DNA of 64,000 bases from JAZDFC01 sp043808235 (GTDB taxonomy: Bacteria; Bacteroidota; Ignavibacteria; Ignavibacteriales; Melioribacteraceae), in NCBI GenBank assembly GCA_043808235.1, contig JAZDFC010000012.1, positions 62,001 through 126,000 of the forward strand, written 5' to 3'. Shown piece by piece: positions 8,105-16,664 of this stretch; position 1 is the stretch's first letter; each line of letters begins with the position of its first letter. The notes under the pieces are model-generated. The model was not told where the DNA came from. It ran no database searches and saw nothing but the letters and a program-made list of their open reading frames with translations. The position numbers and the translations under genes are program-made.

Positions 8105-10567
8105 TTGACCGACAAAAGCGAGGGATTTCCTTATCCCGCATATCCGGATTACGAAAAGGGGCATATATTCCATCCTAACGATGCAGTTGTATTCTGGAAA
8201 GGAGCAACTTATGAGTTTCAGGTAACGAACGCGGTGATCAATAATATGAAAGCACATGATTGGAATAATAATAGAGCATACGGAAATAAAGGTAATCTTG
8301 CAATTTTACCCGGGCAAAATGAGGTGAAGGTCTATTTTAAACCTGTCGTTCAACTAACCGTAACCAACAACCTCGAAGGAGCAAGCGGAGGGAACTATAA
8401 ATTGAAATGGATTACAGGAGGTCAGGTTAATCCGGTTGTAAGAAGTTCCGGCGAAACAGATTATGTATTTAAGCATGATTCATTAAATAATAATCCAAAT
8501 GTTTATGAAATTGAAATACCGGAAACAATAGATGATTTTAATGATAGTGATTGGGGCTTCGTTAATTGGGATAATGGTACTTTTAATACTAAAAGGATTT
8601 TACGCTTGGTACAAAATCAGAATAATTTCACCGCCAACTACAAAGCAAGCTTACGCACGGATGCATTCGGCAGTTTCGCTACCGGCAGTCAGCGGAAAAT
8701 TGTACGAACTGATAACGGGTATCTTCACTTAGTGTACGAGAGTATGGGTAAAGTCTGGTATGAGATGAGCACTAATAACGGCTCATCGTGGAATTTAGTC
8801 TGCTCCGCAGGACTTTTTGAATTTGCAGCCAAGACACCTTCACTGGATTATCTTGGTAACAAAGTATTTTTAGTATTGCACGATCAGTACAACAAAATAA
8901 TGCTTTATGTATTCGAGAACGGCAATTATATAAACGAACTGGAGATTGCCGGCAATACAAATTATCTGATAGACGCTACACCGGTAGTGGCCTGCGGCGC
9001 GACAAACCAATTCGCCGTAGTTTGGAAATCGGGTTCCGGAATAAAATACAGTTACGGTAATATCGTAAATTCAATAGTGGGTCTTAACTCATCCGGACAG
9101 ATAACAGGCACATCCGGCAACAGCATGTATCCAACCGCCGCGGCTAAAAACGAACCGGGCAGCGTATTCCATTTACATATCGCATGGCAGGAACTACTTT
9201 CAAATTCTACATATAAAATATATTACATGGATTATCTGTCCAATTCAAATAATACACAGATTCTTCCTCAGCTAACTACCCCATATTGCGTTTCGTACGG
9301 ATGCGGATACACTCATTGTTCGGTGCCGTCCATCATCGTTTTAGCGGACGGCGACGTAATAGCGGCATGGAACGCTGCAAGAAGCTCTTCCGGTGAACAT
9401 CCCGGTGAACCATTAAGTAAAGAAACCGGTTTTGGGAGCGCCTTAACCGAATTTAAAGCAATTTATAAGAAAAAGAATAACGGGGAATGGTTCAGCGCGT
9501 TCCATGTTTATGGTGATAATGCTTCCGGCGTAAATGTAAACAGTGCTGGAAATAACTTTGCAATGTGTTATTATATAGGTCAAAACAGCAGTAGGTATAT
9601 TAAAAGCACAAGCAACAGTATAAATACTTTTCCAGTAGCCGGAACAAGTCCTCATATAAGCAACGGTATAGATTTAAATTCGATGCGCAGCGCAGCTCAT
9701 GAAAAGAATTTAATTCCGGGTAGAATAAACGTTTCGACAACCGGACTATCGAAAATAAACAGCCCGAATTATATTTCTCACGGAAGGGAAGGAGTTGTAT
9801 ATATTGATACCCTTCAATTCTTTTTTGCTCTTGGTGACATACTTGTTGACGATTGCCAGGTAAGATTTATTGATTATCCTGATTCAATCGGCACAGTTAA
9901 TCTGGATACGCTAAATAAATATGTAGTAAGTGAACCCTTCCAGTTAAACGATTATTCAAGTTTTGTTTACAGCGTTATATATGGTTACTACGATTCTCTT
10001 GCAGCAGTTAACATGCTTGGTGAAAACAATATTCGATTCAGAGTAAAACTAATTGATGATATTACCGGCGAAGAAATCGGTGTTTATGACGACGTAACTT
10101 ACAGCAGTCAGGGTGTTTTCCCATATTCCACTTTCTTATATAATGTAAGTACCGCAGGAATAGGCAACAAGACTGTTCGGCTTATACTTGAAACATCAAC
10201 CGGTTTGAATGCATCATATTCCTTTTCGGACCGAACCTCGGATAATTCGTCAATTTCAAAACTATATATGAGCGATAAAAGATACGACGGAAAATCTCCA
10301 ATAAAGCACTATGATTTATTACAAAATTATCCCAACCCATTCAACCCAACCACAACAATCAAATACACAATGCCCGAAGACGGAATAGTAACAATAAAAG
10401 TATTTGATGTACTTGGAAGAGAAATTAAAACACTCGTAAATACGCGACAGTTGAAAGGCGAATACTCGGTTGAGTTTGACGCATCCGGTCTCGCAAGTGG
10501 AATGTATATTTATCAGATACGGATGAATGATTATGTTCAGTCAAAGAAGATGGTACTAATCAGATAG
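8105..10567 (+). CDS. Secreted propeller-type protein with type IX C-terminal sorting domain (C-terminal part of amber-split gene)
   Basis: 820 residues if restarted at TTG 8105; the frame is open from 8033 and continues the preceding ORF. The middle (about residues 190-510) has sialidase/BNR-like propeller features such as DNGYLHLVYES, YEMSTNNGSSW and SIIVLADGDVIAAWN. The last 80 residues are a typical sorting domain: LQNYPNPFNPTTTIKY, IKVFDVLGREIKTLV, FDASGLASGMYIYQIR, KKMVLIR. In type IX systems such domains direct secretion across the outer membrane and are removed or anchored. No ribosome site precedes the TTG, which argues against an independent gene. The CTD DNA is nearly identical to that of the protease gene ending at 16549. 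Confidence 0.75.
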   Translation: MTDKSEGFPYPAYPDYEKGHIFHPNDAVVFWKGATYEFQVTNAVINNMKAHDWNNNRAYGNKGNLAILPGQNEVKVYFKPVVQLTVTNNLEGASGGNYKLKWITGGQVNPVVRSSGETDYVFKHDSLNNNPNVYEIEIPETIDDFNDSDWGFVNWDNGTFNTKRILRLVQNQNNFTANYKASLRTDAFGSFATGSQRKIVRTDNGYLHLVYESMGKVWYEMSTNNGSSWNLVCSAGLFEFAAKTPSLDYLGNKVFLVLHDQYNKIMLYVFENGNYINELEIAGNTNYLIDATPVVACGATNQFAVVWKSGSGIKYSYGNIVNSIVGLNSSGQITGTSGNSMYPTAAAKNEPGSVFHLHIAWQELLSNSTYKIYYMDYLSNSNNTQILPQLTTPYCVSYGCGYTHCSVPSIIVLADGDVIAAWNAARSSSGEHPGEPLSKETGFGSALTEFKAIYKKKNNGEWFSAFHVYGDNASGVNVNSAGNNFAMCYYIGQNSSRYIKSTSNSINTFPVAGTSPHISNGIDLNSMRSAAHEKNLIPGRINVSTTGLSKINSPNYISHGREGVVYIDTLQFFFALGDILVDDCQVRFIDYPDSIGTVNLDTLNKYVVSEPFQLNDYSSFVYSVIYGYYDSLAAVNMLGENNIRFRVKLIDDITGEEIGVYDDVTYSSQGVFPYSTFLYNVSTAGIGNKTVRLILETSTGLNASYSFSDRTSDNSSISKLYMSDKRYDGKSPIKHYDLLQNYPNPFNPTTTIKYTMPEDGIVTIKVFDVLGREIKTLVNTRQLKGEYSVEFDASGLASGMYIYQIRMNDYVQSKKMVLIR

Positions 10568-10605
10568 CAGTTTGCAGCAGGCAGTTGGCAGTAAAACAAA
10601 CTGAT
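10568..10605 (+). repeat. CAGTTTGCAG/GGCAG-rich 3'-end repeat, copy 1
   Basis: Directly after the stop codon lies GCAGTTTGCAGCAGGCAG followed by TTGGCAG. Related strings directly follow the stops of the protease gene (16550-16592) and radC (46726-46770), so this is a dispersed repeat that favours gene 3' ends. Its function is unknown. Confidence 0.6.
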
Positions 10606-10635
10606 AAATGGCTGAATTGCTGGATAGTTATAATT

Positions 10636-10671
10636 AAATGCCCAACACATCTGGTGCCGGGTTGGGCATTT
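10636..10671. repeat. Left copy of paired hairpin bracketing a small gene
   Basis: AAATGCCCAAC pairs with GTTGGGCATTT (11-base stem, 14-base loop). A near-copy with the same loop core (TCTGGTGCCGG) lies at 11314-11348 on the other side of the 159-residue gene. Similarity extends to flanking ATGGCTG.ATTG upstream and TGTTATGTT downstream. A-run and T-run at the stem ends would allow terminator activity on either strand. Confidence 0.65.
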
Positions 10672-10747
10672 GAGAGTGTTATGTTACATGCCCTTTTCTT
10701 ATTACTGCCGGGCTTTAATAAATACAAAACAAAATAGGAGAGTAGTC

Positions 10748-11227
10748 ATGTCAACTCAAAATCTTGTTTCTGCGGAGTTAACTCAGGAGTTAAAAGATTC
10801 CATCAACACAAAATTAGCCGGGTTAAAAACCGATCTAAATTTTGTTATCTCGCTTCTTCCGGGGGATAAACGGGATTATCTTAGTGTAGGGAATGTAATG
10901 CTTCCATTCCTTGATAAAGCATATGAAGCAGCCCAAGCTCATCCGGAAATTTTACCTGCAGTGTTTGATAAAACCGAGTTTGAAAAGGATTACAAACTAA
11001 CTAAAGATCTTGCAGCGATAGCAACACAGCTTGCCGAATTAAACTCATCTATACAGGGCACAGTACATGCGGTTAACAGCGATACGATGGTAGAAGCGCT
11101 CGAAGTATATGCAACAGTTCAACAAAACAAAGATAAGGTTCCGGGTCTTGATGTAACGGCTTCGGAATTGAAAGCATTCTTTAGTAGAAAAACACGAAAA
11201 CCAAAGCCGGAAACGCCGGTCGTGTAA
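10748..11227 (+). CDS. Small helical protein of unknown function
   Basis: The frame opens at 10670, but the start is placed at ATG 10748 because AGGAGAG precedes it at 5-6 bases spacing. That gives 159 residues beginning MSTQNLVSAELTQELKDSI. The protein is predominantly alpha-helical, with no signal peptide or membrane segment and a basic KTRKPKPETPVV tail. A distinctive internal block is LLPGDKRDYLSVGNVMLPFL. I do not recognise the family. The gene is bracketed by near-identical hairpin repeats (10636-10671 and 11314-11348), which makes it look like a self-contained unit. Confidence 0.7.
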   Translation: MSTQNLVSAELTQELKDSINTKLAGLKTDLNFVISLLPGDKRDYLSVGNVMLPFLDKAYEAAQAHPEILPAVFDKTEFEKDYKLTKDLAAIATQLAELNSSIQGTVHAVNSDTMVEALEVYATVQQNKDKVPGLDVTASELKAFFSRKTRKPKPETPVV

Positions 11228-11313
11228 TTGTTGAATCCGGCAATTCTTTATAGAAAAACACATATACATGCCGCACTGTTTAATTGATATATGGCTGTAT
11301 TGTTTGATGGATC

Positions 11314-11348
11314 AAATGCCCAACCCGTCTGGTGCCGGGTGGGCATTT
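11314..11348. repeat. Right copy of paired hairpin bracketing a small gene
   Basis: AAATGCCC-A-ACCC pairs with GGGT-GGGCATTT (12 pairs with one bulged A) around a loop containing GTCTGGTGCC. It is the near-copy of 10636-10671, and the surrounding ATGGCTGTATTG and TGTTATGTTTA also match the left copy. It probably acts as the terminator of the small gene. Confidence 0.65.
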
Positions 11349-11380
11349 TGCCCAATGTTATGTTTATAAGGTAAAAACGG

Positions 11381-11600
11381 TGTTTCGGACATGTCAGCGA
11401 CATCTCCAGACACGTACTCAATATCTCCGGACATGTCAAAAACATCTCCCGATATGTCTTCGACATCCCGGAATATGTGTAAGTATATCTCCCGCCATGT
11501 ATCAAACATCTTCCGACATGTTATAAACATTTCCGGACATATATAAACACATCTCTGGAGATATCCGCAACATCTTCCTACATGTCCCGGACATGTAGAG
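11381..11600. repeat. Degenerate 21-bp tandem repeat, about ten units
   Basis: Units with core ATCTCCGGACATGT plus a variable 7-base tail start at about 11381, 11402, 11423, 11444, 11465, 11487, 11508, 11529, 11551 and 11572. Spacing is 21 or 22 bases. The core contains near-palindromes (GACATGTC, ACATGTCCCGGACATGT). Since 21 is a multiple of three, open frames with seven-residue periodicity appear on both strands, but none has a good ribosome site or family similarity. I treat the tract as non-coding. Confidence 0.8.
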
Positions 11601-11770
11601 AGGTATATACTACCTCTCGAAAGATATCCGGGACATATCCGAAGACATGTCAATACATGTTTTGAGAGGTTGATAATGACTTAGGAAATGGATTCCAGGT
11701 ATTCTTATGTAAAGAAAGGAGCTTTTAGTTTGTTGTTTAACGGTTTAAAAATATTCATATATTTAATAAA

Positions 11771-12058
11771 TCATTTTGCCAATGCCCGGCTTATAAATTC
11801 CGAGCAATCCTCAATATTATCAAACCATTTAATCAATCTGCTTTTTCTTTTTTCAATTAAAATCCGTTCTTCCGTTTGGTCAACTACCGGTTTACACATT
11901 TAGCCGACGCAGGCAAACGGTTTTACACTTAGTAAATTTTTATTGAACAGTTCCCAAACAATTGCCAGTTCAACCAATGTTCCGGTTCCGCCTGGCTTTT
12001 TTGTAACAAAAGCATTCCGCATTATTCTCAAATTGAATTTTACCACTATATTATAATT
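11771..12058 (-). pseudogene. Decayed LOG-family (lysine-decarboxylase-like) gene fragment
   Basis: Minus-strand translation from about 12058 gives MRNAFVTKKPGGTGTLVEL, then AIVWELFNKNLLSVKPFACVG, a TAA stop at 11900-11902, and in the same frame MCKPVVDQTEERILIE..., ending at TGA 11771-11773. The PGGxGTxxE motif and the following 'KPxxxxG..xKPVVD' layout match the LOG family (phosphoribohydrolases, often labelled lysine decarboxylase). The in-frame stop, the missing N-terminal half and the lack of a start mark it as a remnant. It lies beside the tandem repeats, in a region otherwise empty of genes. Confidence 0.7.
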
Positions 12059-12085
12059 TTATATGTTCAGTAACTGAAATTTGTA

Positions 12086-12123
12086 TTGACAACTTATAGA
12101 ATATTTTCTATGTTCAACATAGA
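12086..12123 (+). promoter_or_regulatory. Candidate sigma70-type promoter with operator-like palindrome
   Basis: TTGACA (12086-12091), a 17-base spacer and TATGTT (12109-12114) match a vegetative promoter. The palindrome TCTATGTT-C-AACATAGA (12107-12123) overlaps the -10 box and could be a repressor site. It would drive the gene starting at 12303. This is pattern-based only. Confidence 0.35.
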
Positions 12124-12302
12124 TTTTTTCCCTCTACTGTAATATACCGCCCGGGCTACAGTTGATTCCCGGATTTGAAATGAGTATTGTGCTTTATATA
12201 TAGATGTTTTTAATGAAGTAATTTAGAGCCGGTTTACCGAACCGGGACTTGCAATTATTTTGTAAAATATTCGGGCAAAATCTTATTCATTTAGGCGGTA
12301 AG

Positions 12303-13490
12303 ATGAAAAATCATTTTAAGCAATTGCAAATAACATATTTGCTTGTAACCATTCTGTGTGGTATTTCAAAACAATCCCTCTGTCAATCTGTTACCGAAAC
12401 TTTCATCATAAGCGGCAATATTTCCACCGAAAATAATCCGGTTCAAAATGCATTAATTACATTTTTTGATGAAGCCAATCCGGCGAATAGTTTTAATGCA
12501 GTAACCGATACTGTGGGCAATTATAGCATTAGTATTATTACTTCTATTGATGACACGGAACCAATAATACCAACCAATATTGAACTTGCACAAAATTATC
12601 CCAACCCGTTTTCAAACACAACAACGATAACTTACAGGACAAACGAACCGGAAGTAGTAGCAATAAAAATCTATGATATACTCGGCAGGGAGATAAAAAC
12701 ACTGGTTGCGGATGAATTAACAATTGGAACGAAAGGAATTGTCTGGGACGGTAGAAATAACTTCGGAACGACGGTAACAACTGGAGTATATTTTTACTTG
12801 ATGAAAGCCGGGAATGAAATACTTTCGAAGAAAATGATATTTAATAATAGTATAAATAGTATTACGCTACCCCAAACGAATAATTATCAATTAGTACGAA
12901 CAACCTATGGTAAAAAATATTTATCAACAGTAACCGGAAAATATAATGTTGTCGTGCAGAGCGATACAAATACATCTCCATTAATTGTAATACAAGAATT
13001 CCCTGAAATAATTTTAACAAATGATACTACAATTAATTTTGAGGTTGAGAAGGCGAGATTAATTTTATGCCAGAGTATTGACGATGTAGAAATTGGAGAC
13101 GATTCGTTAACTTTAATTGAAAAATTGGGCTACCCGGATTATATCGGTGGCGCAGACATTGACGGATATATATTCTGTTATTTAGATGATAATAATTATA
13201 CTTTTCAATTATATATAACTTTATTCCCAACATCAAAGCCCTTAGTATTTGAAGTGGAAGTAAATAGATTCTATGAAGGTAAAACAAAGGAAGGGGTAAA
13301 AATAGGGATGTATAGAAACGAGGTAATAAGATTATTAGGGCCGCCAAACGGTGGCAGTGAACCTGGACCACCAACCATATATGATTATTATTCTCCGACA
13401 GAAACTATACCGGGTATTCACCAATCTCGTTTTGAATTGAGATATGATTCCGAAACTGAAATACTTGGAATAATAAAAATGCTTCATTAG
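12303..13490 (+). CDS. Exported protein with an internal type IX-like sorting domain
   Basis: The frame opens at 12249; I place the start at ATG 12303 (MKNHFKQLQITYLLVTILCG...), which begins a signal peptide ending near CQS. This gives 395 residues. Order: signal peptide, a short carboxypeptidase-regulatory-like beta domain (FIISGNISTENNPVQNALITFFD), then ELAQNYPNPFSNTTTITY ... IYDILGREIKTLV ... GVYFYLMKAGNEILSKKM at about 95-185. After that come about 200 further residues with an SmpA/BamE-like hint (VKIGMYRNEVIRLLGPP). The sorting-type domain is normally the last 80 residues; here it is internal, so it may act as an ordinary Ig-like module or have been overrun by a C-terminal fusion. Confidence 0.65.
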   Translation: MKNHFKQLQITYLLVTILCGISKQSLCQSVTETFIISGNISTENNPVQNALITFFDEANPANSFNAVTDTVGNYSISIITSIDDTEPIIPTNIELAQNYPNPFSNTTTITYRTNEPEVVAIKIYDILGREIKTLVADELTIGTKGIVWDGRNNFGTTVTTGVYFYLMKAGNEILSKKMIFNNSINSITLPQTNNYQLVRTTYGKKYLSTVTGKYNVVVQSDTNTSPLIVIQEFPEIILTNDTTINFEVEKARLILCQSIDDVEIGDDSLTLIEKLGYPDYIGGADIDGYIFCYLDDNNYTFQLYITLFPTSKPLVFEVEVNRFYEGKTKEGVKIGMYRNEVIRLLGPPNGGSEPGPPTIYDYYSPTETIPGIHQSRFELRYDSETEILGIIKMLH

Positions 13491-13585
13491 ATGAAATTAT
13501 TCTAAAAATTCATGATAATCCTCATACATGTATAAACATAGAATAAACTACTGGAAATATATATCTAATAAATGGAGTTAAATAT

Positions 13586-16549
13586 ATGAGAAAAATATTC
13601 CCAGTTATAATCGGTACTTTTCTTTTTTTATCACCAATTCTTCACGCATTTCAAAGCGGGAAAGAGCATGATTTTCAACTTCATATTGCAAAGTATTCAA
13701 GCGTTATAATTGAAGGCATCGTAACCGGTATTTCGGAAGCCTATGATAATCATAATGATTTATTTCAAATCATTACTGTTTTTGTCAAAGAAAAGATTGC
13801 CGGTGAAACAGTTAAATCAACTATATCCTTAAAATATTGTAAAAACATGAATCTAGATGCAACCTGGTTTAGTCCAAATTTTAAAATCGGTGAGAACATT
13901 ATTGCTTTTTTAGGAAAAGTTGAAACAAGTTATTATCCTATAGGTGGAGCCTATGGAGTATTTAAGTTATATGGAGATAAAATTGAGAGAAGTTCAATAA
14001 CAATAAACCGGTTCAAAAAGCAATTGCAGGAATTTCGAGAATTTAACAGAGGCTATATTGAATTTCCAGATCAAGGCGATGTTGAAAGTGAGATAACCGG
14101 TACTACTAAATTGGATGGTGAGTTTTCAATAGTAGGTCCTCTCTTTTACGGTCCCATAAGCGGAACAACAATAGAATTCCACCTTAATCCAACGGGAGCT
14201 TTAGACAAAAATGGCAATCAATTATCGTTCAGTGCCGTAAGAGCTACTTTGCTAAGGGCTATAAACACATGGAATAATGTCACACATTCTTACGTAACTT
14301 TTACAATTTCCAACATAGAATATACAGGTGGCCGAGAAACTAACAATGATTTCTCAACAATAACTTTCGAAAATTTGAATTATAATGGAGCAGCAATACC
14401 ACAGCTTAACTTGTCTCAGAGTATTGATGAGTATGATATAATTTTTAGTAAAGGATATAGAGATCCTTCTGATAATATATTTCGTTCACTGCGTTGGAAT
14501 ACCAATGTAGCTTATCCATCTACATATCCAACTTATCCTTGCCCTTATGATAGCAATCAGACAGGAGCGCCAGTACATCCTAACATAGGTCCAATTGACT
14601 TAGAAGATGTAGCAGCGCATGAATTTGGTCACGCTGTGGGACTCCAGCATGTTACTGAAAGTTACTCTTTATATACCATGCGCCAAACAGATTATACGCA
14701 ATCAAGTTGGTGGACTAAAACCTGGCGTAGGAGTCTGGAGGTTGGAGATAAAGCCGGGAAAATATACCAGGATCCCGACTTTTCAAATACCACAACACAA
14801 TCCAATGCGAAAATATTACTTTCCTCTCGCAGTTCAATAACTTTTAGCGGCTCATTTACGGTTCCCGCAGGTTATACATTAAATATTGAAATATTAAAAG
14901 AACTTTATTTCCCACAGGGGGCATCGTTAATTATAAACGGCACATTAAACGCCATTTGCAATGATACACGTCATATTAAGTTTTTACGCAGCGGCACATC
15001 CGGTACATGGGGTGGAATACAATTCAATAGCGGTTCAAATGGAACAATTTCACATTCTGAAATAAACAATGCAAGCACCGGAATATCTTTTAACACCGGT
15101 TCAAACGGTACTATTTCATATTCTTATATCAACTATTCAAATAGCGGCATCACTTTCAACGCTGGTTCGAACGGTTCTATATCATATTCTAATATTACTA
15201 ATACAACAACCGGTATTTATATCAGTGGTTCAAATCCCTATGTTGGAATGTGTAATATAAGCGCTTCGGATTGCGGCGTTTATATAACAGGGAGTACAGC
15301 ATGGCCGACAATTACTCAAAATTATATTCAAGGTACAAACTATTGTGTAGCACATTACAACGGTGGAAACGGTAATTTTAATAACAATTGTTTCCGAAAT
15401 TCTCATTATGGTTCTTATGTCGTTTCCGGTTCACCGCGTTATGATTACTATAATGTCGGTAGGAATAAATTTGAAACGTCGCTTGATCGAGACAAAGTAA
15501 AAATATCTGCCGGGCAGCCTTATTTTAATTGTTATCAATATTTTACAAAACCAATAAGTACAACTTACAAATACATAAATAATTTGACTGCCAATACAAT
15601 TTTAGCGACTTATAATTATTGGATAGATAATCCACCATTGGCAATATACTTTAGTAACGGTAATGTAAACCGAAGTAATCCGCTTGCGAGCCAACCGACA
15701 AATCCTTATGCTGGTCCTACATGGCCAAAAAGCAGCATCGAAGATATTTTCTTTGCAGAATTCGAAGAAGCATCAGAAATGTTTTATGAAAAGAAATATT
15801 CGGAATCGCGAGAATATTTCAAACAACTTACAAAGGAATATTTGGATACGGAATATTCATCCTATTCGCTAAACTGGTATATGCTATCAACTGAACAATT
15901 GGAAAAAATTAGTTCCCAAACTGAGTATCTTAATTCAATTATTAAAGATGAATATGCTCATACGAGCACAAAATTCTACGCAAAGAAATGGCTGCTACAA
16001 AAAGAACTAAGGGAAGGTACAATTAAAACATCGATGAGCATGATAAACAGTGTGCATGCTGGATCATTGTATGACCTCGAATTATCAATCGATCTTGCAA
16101 TGGGATTGTATGATTTTTACGGCGACAAGCAAGGAGCGGAAGAAACACTTAGTAGAATTTCAAACACATTTACGGATGCCGAAACAGCGGAAACTGTAGA
16201 ATTTATAAGGCAGCAATTGAATAACGAAAATCCGGGAAATAGATCGGTTCGTGGGAATGATGTTGAACCTACAACCGAAACAGTAACAGAGAAATTCAGC
16301 ATAAACAATTATCCCAATCCCTTCAATCCAACCACAACAATCAAATACACAATTCCGGAAGACGGAATAGTAACAATAAAAGTATTTGATGTGCTTGGAA
16401 GAGAAATTATTACGCTTGTAAACCAAAGACAATTGAAAGGCGATTACTCTGTTGAGTTTGACGCATCCGGTCTCGCGAGCGGAATGTATATTTACCGGAT
16501 ACGTATGAATGATTATATTCAATCAAAGAAGATGGTACTTCTGCGGTAA
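13586..16549 (+). CDS. Secreted matrixin-type metalloprotease with beta-helix region and type IX sorting domain
   Basis: 987 residues. A signal peptide (MRKIFPVIIGTFLFLSPILHAF) is followed by an N-terminal beta region. The catalytic domain has the zinc motif HEFGHAVGLQH (residues 345-355) and a downstream Met-turn candidate (LYTM), as in M10A/matrixin-like zinc proteases. Residues about 440-600 are a parallel beta-helix with repeats such as SNGTISYSYINYSNSGITFNAG. Residues about 715-870 are helical, TPR-like (FEEASEMFYEKKYSESREYFKQL). The final 80 residues are a sorting domain (NNYPNPFNPTTTIKY, VFDVLGREIITLV, KKMVLLR). It is probably a cell-surface or released protease; the substrate is unknown. 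The start has only a weak upstream ribosome site (TGGAGTTAAATAT). Confidence 0.85.
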   Translation: MRKIFPVIIGTFLFLSPILHAFQSGKEHDFQLHIAKYSSVIIEGIVTGISEAYDNHNDLFQIITVFVKEKIAGETVKSTISLKYCKNMNLDATWFSPNFKIGENIIAFLGKVETSYYPIGGAYGVFKLYGDKIERSSITINRFKKQLQEFREFNRGYIEFPDQGDVESEITGTTKLDGEFSIVGPLFYGPISGTTIEFHLNPTGALDKNGNQLSFSAVRATLLRAINTWNNVTHSYVTFTISNIEYTGGRETNNDFSTITFENLNYNGAAIPQLNLSQSIDEYDIIFSKGYRDPSDNIFRSLRWNTNVAYPSTYPTYPCPYDSNQTGAPVHPNIGPIDLEDVAAHEFGHAVGLQHVTESYSLYTMRQTDYTQSSWWTKTWRRSLEVGDKAGKIYQDPDFSNTTTQSNAKILLSSRSSITFSGSFTVPAGYTLNIEILKELYFPQGASLIINGTLNAICNDTRHIKFLRSGTSGTWGGIQFNSGSNGTISHSEINNASTGISFNTGSNGTISYSYINYSNSGITFNAGSNGSISYSNITNTTTGIYISGSNPYVGMCNISASDCGVYITGSTAWPTITQNYIQGTNYCVAHYNGGNGNFNNNCFRNSHYGSYVVSGSPRYDYYNVGRNKFETSLDRDKVKISAGQPYFNCYQYFTKPISTTYKYINNLTANTILATYNYWIDNPPLAIYFSNGNVNRSNPLASQPTNPYAGPTWPKSSIEDIFFAEFEEASEMFYEKKYSESREYFKQLTKEYLDTEYSSYSLNWYMLSTEQLEKISSQTEYLNSIIKDEYAHTSTKFYAKKWLLQKELREGTIKTSMSMINSVHAGSLYDLELSIDLAMGLYDFYGDKQGAEETLSRISNTFTDAETAETVEFIRQQLNNENPGNRSVRGNDVEPTTETVTEKFSINNYPNPFNPTTTIKYTIPEDGIVTIKVFDVLGREIITLVNQRQLKGDYSVEFDASGLASGMYIYRIRMNDYIQSKKMVLLR

Positions 16550-16592
16550 GCTGGCAGCAGGCAGTCCGCCGCGGCGGAGCAGTTTGCAGTTA
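16550..16592 (+). repeat. CAGTTTGCAG/GGCAG-rich 3'-end repeat, copy 2, with GC palindrome
   Basis: GCTGGCAGCAGGCAG, then the perfect 14-bp palindrome TCCGCCGCGGCGGA (16565-16578), then GCAGTTTGCAGTTAAAA. Compared with copy 1 (10568-10605) the words are the same but the GC-rich palindrome is extra, as if inserted. Confidence 0.6.
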
Positions 16593-16664
16593 AAAATTTT
16601 TTCTTTGCGAACTTAGCGAAGTTCTCCGCGACCTTTACGGTTGTCTTTTTCTGTTATCGCAAAT

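Noticed and set aside
10636..10671. Integron attC reading of the GCCCAAC/GTTGGGC hairpin
   Set aside because: The span is 28 bp, below the usual attC range, and the structure is a simple perfect stem as in terminators; no integrase is present.
11381..11600. CRISPR array from regular 21-bp units
   Set aside because: The unit is shorter than CRISPR repeats, there are no unique spacers of typical length, and no cas genes.
11312..11653. Overlapping ORFs with seven-residue repeats on both strands across the tandem array
   Set aside because: Any 21-bp repeat gives this on several frames; no start signal, no family similarity, and both strands look equally good.
11688..11903. 71-codon plus-strand ORF
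   Set aside because: It lies antisense to the LOG-family remnant, whose frame explains the sequence better.
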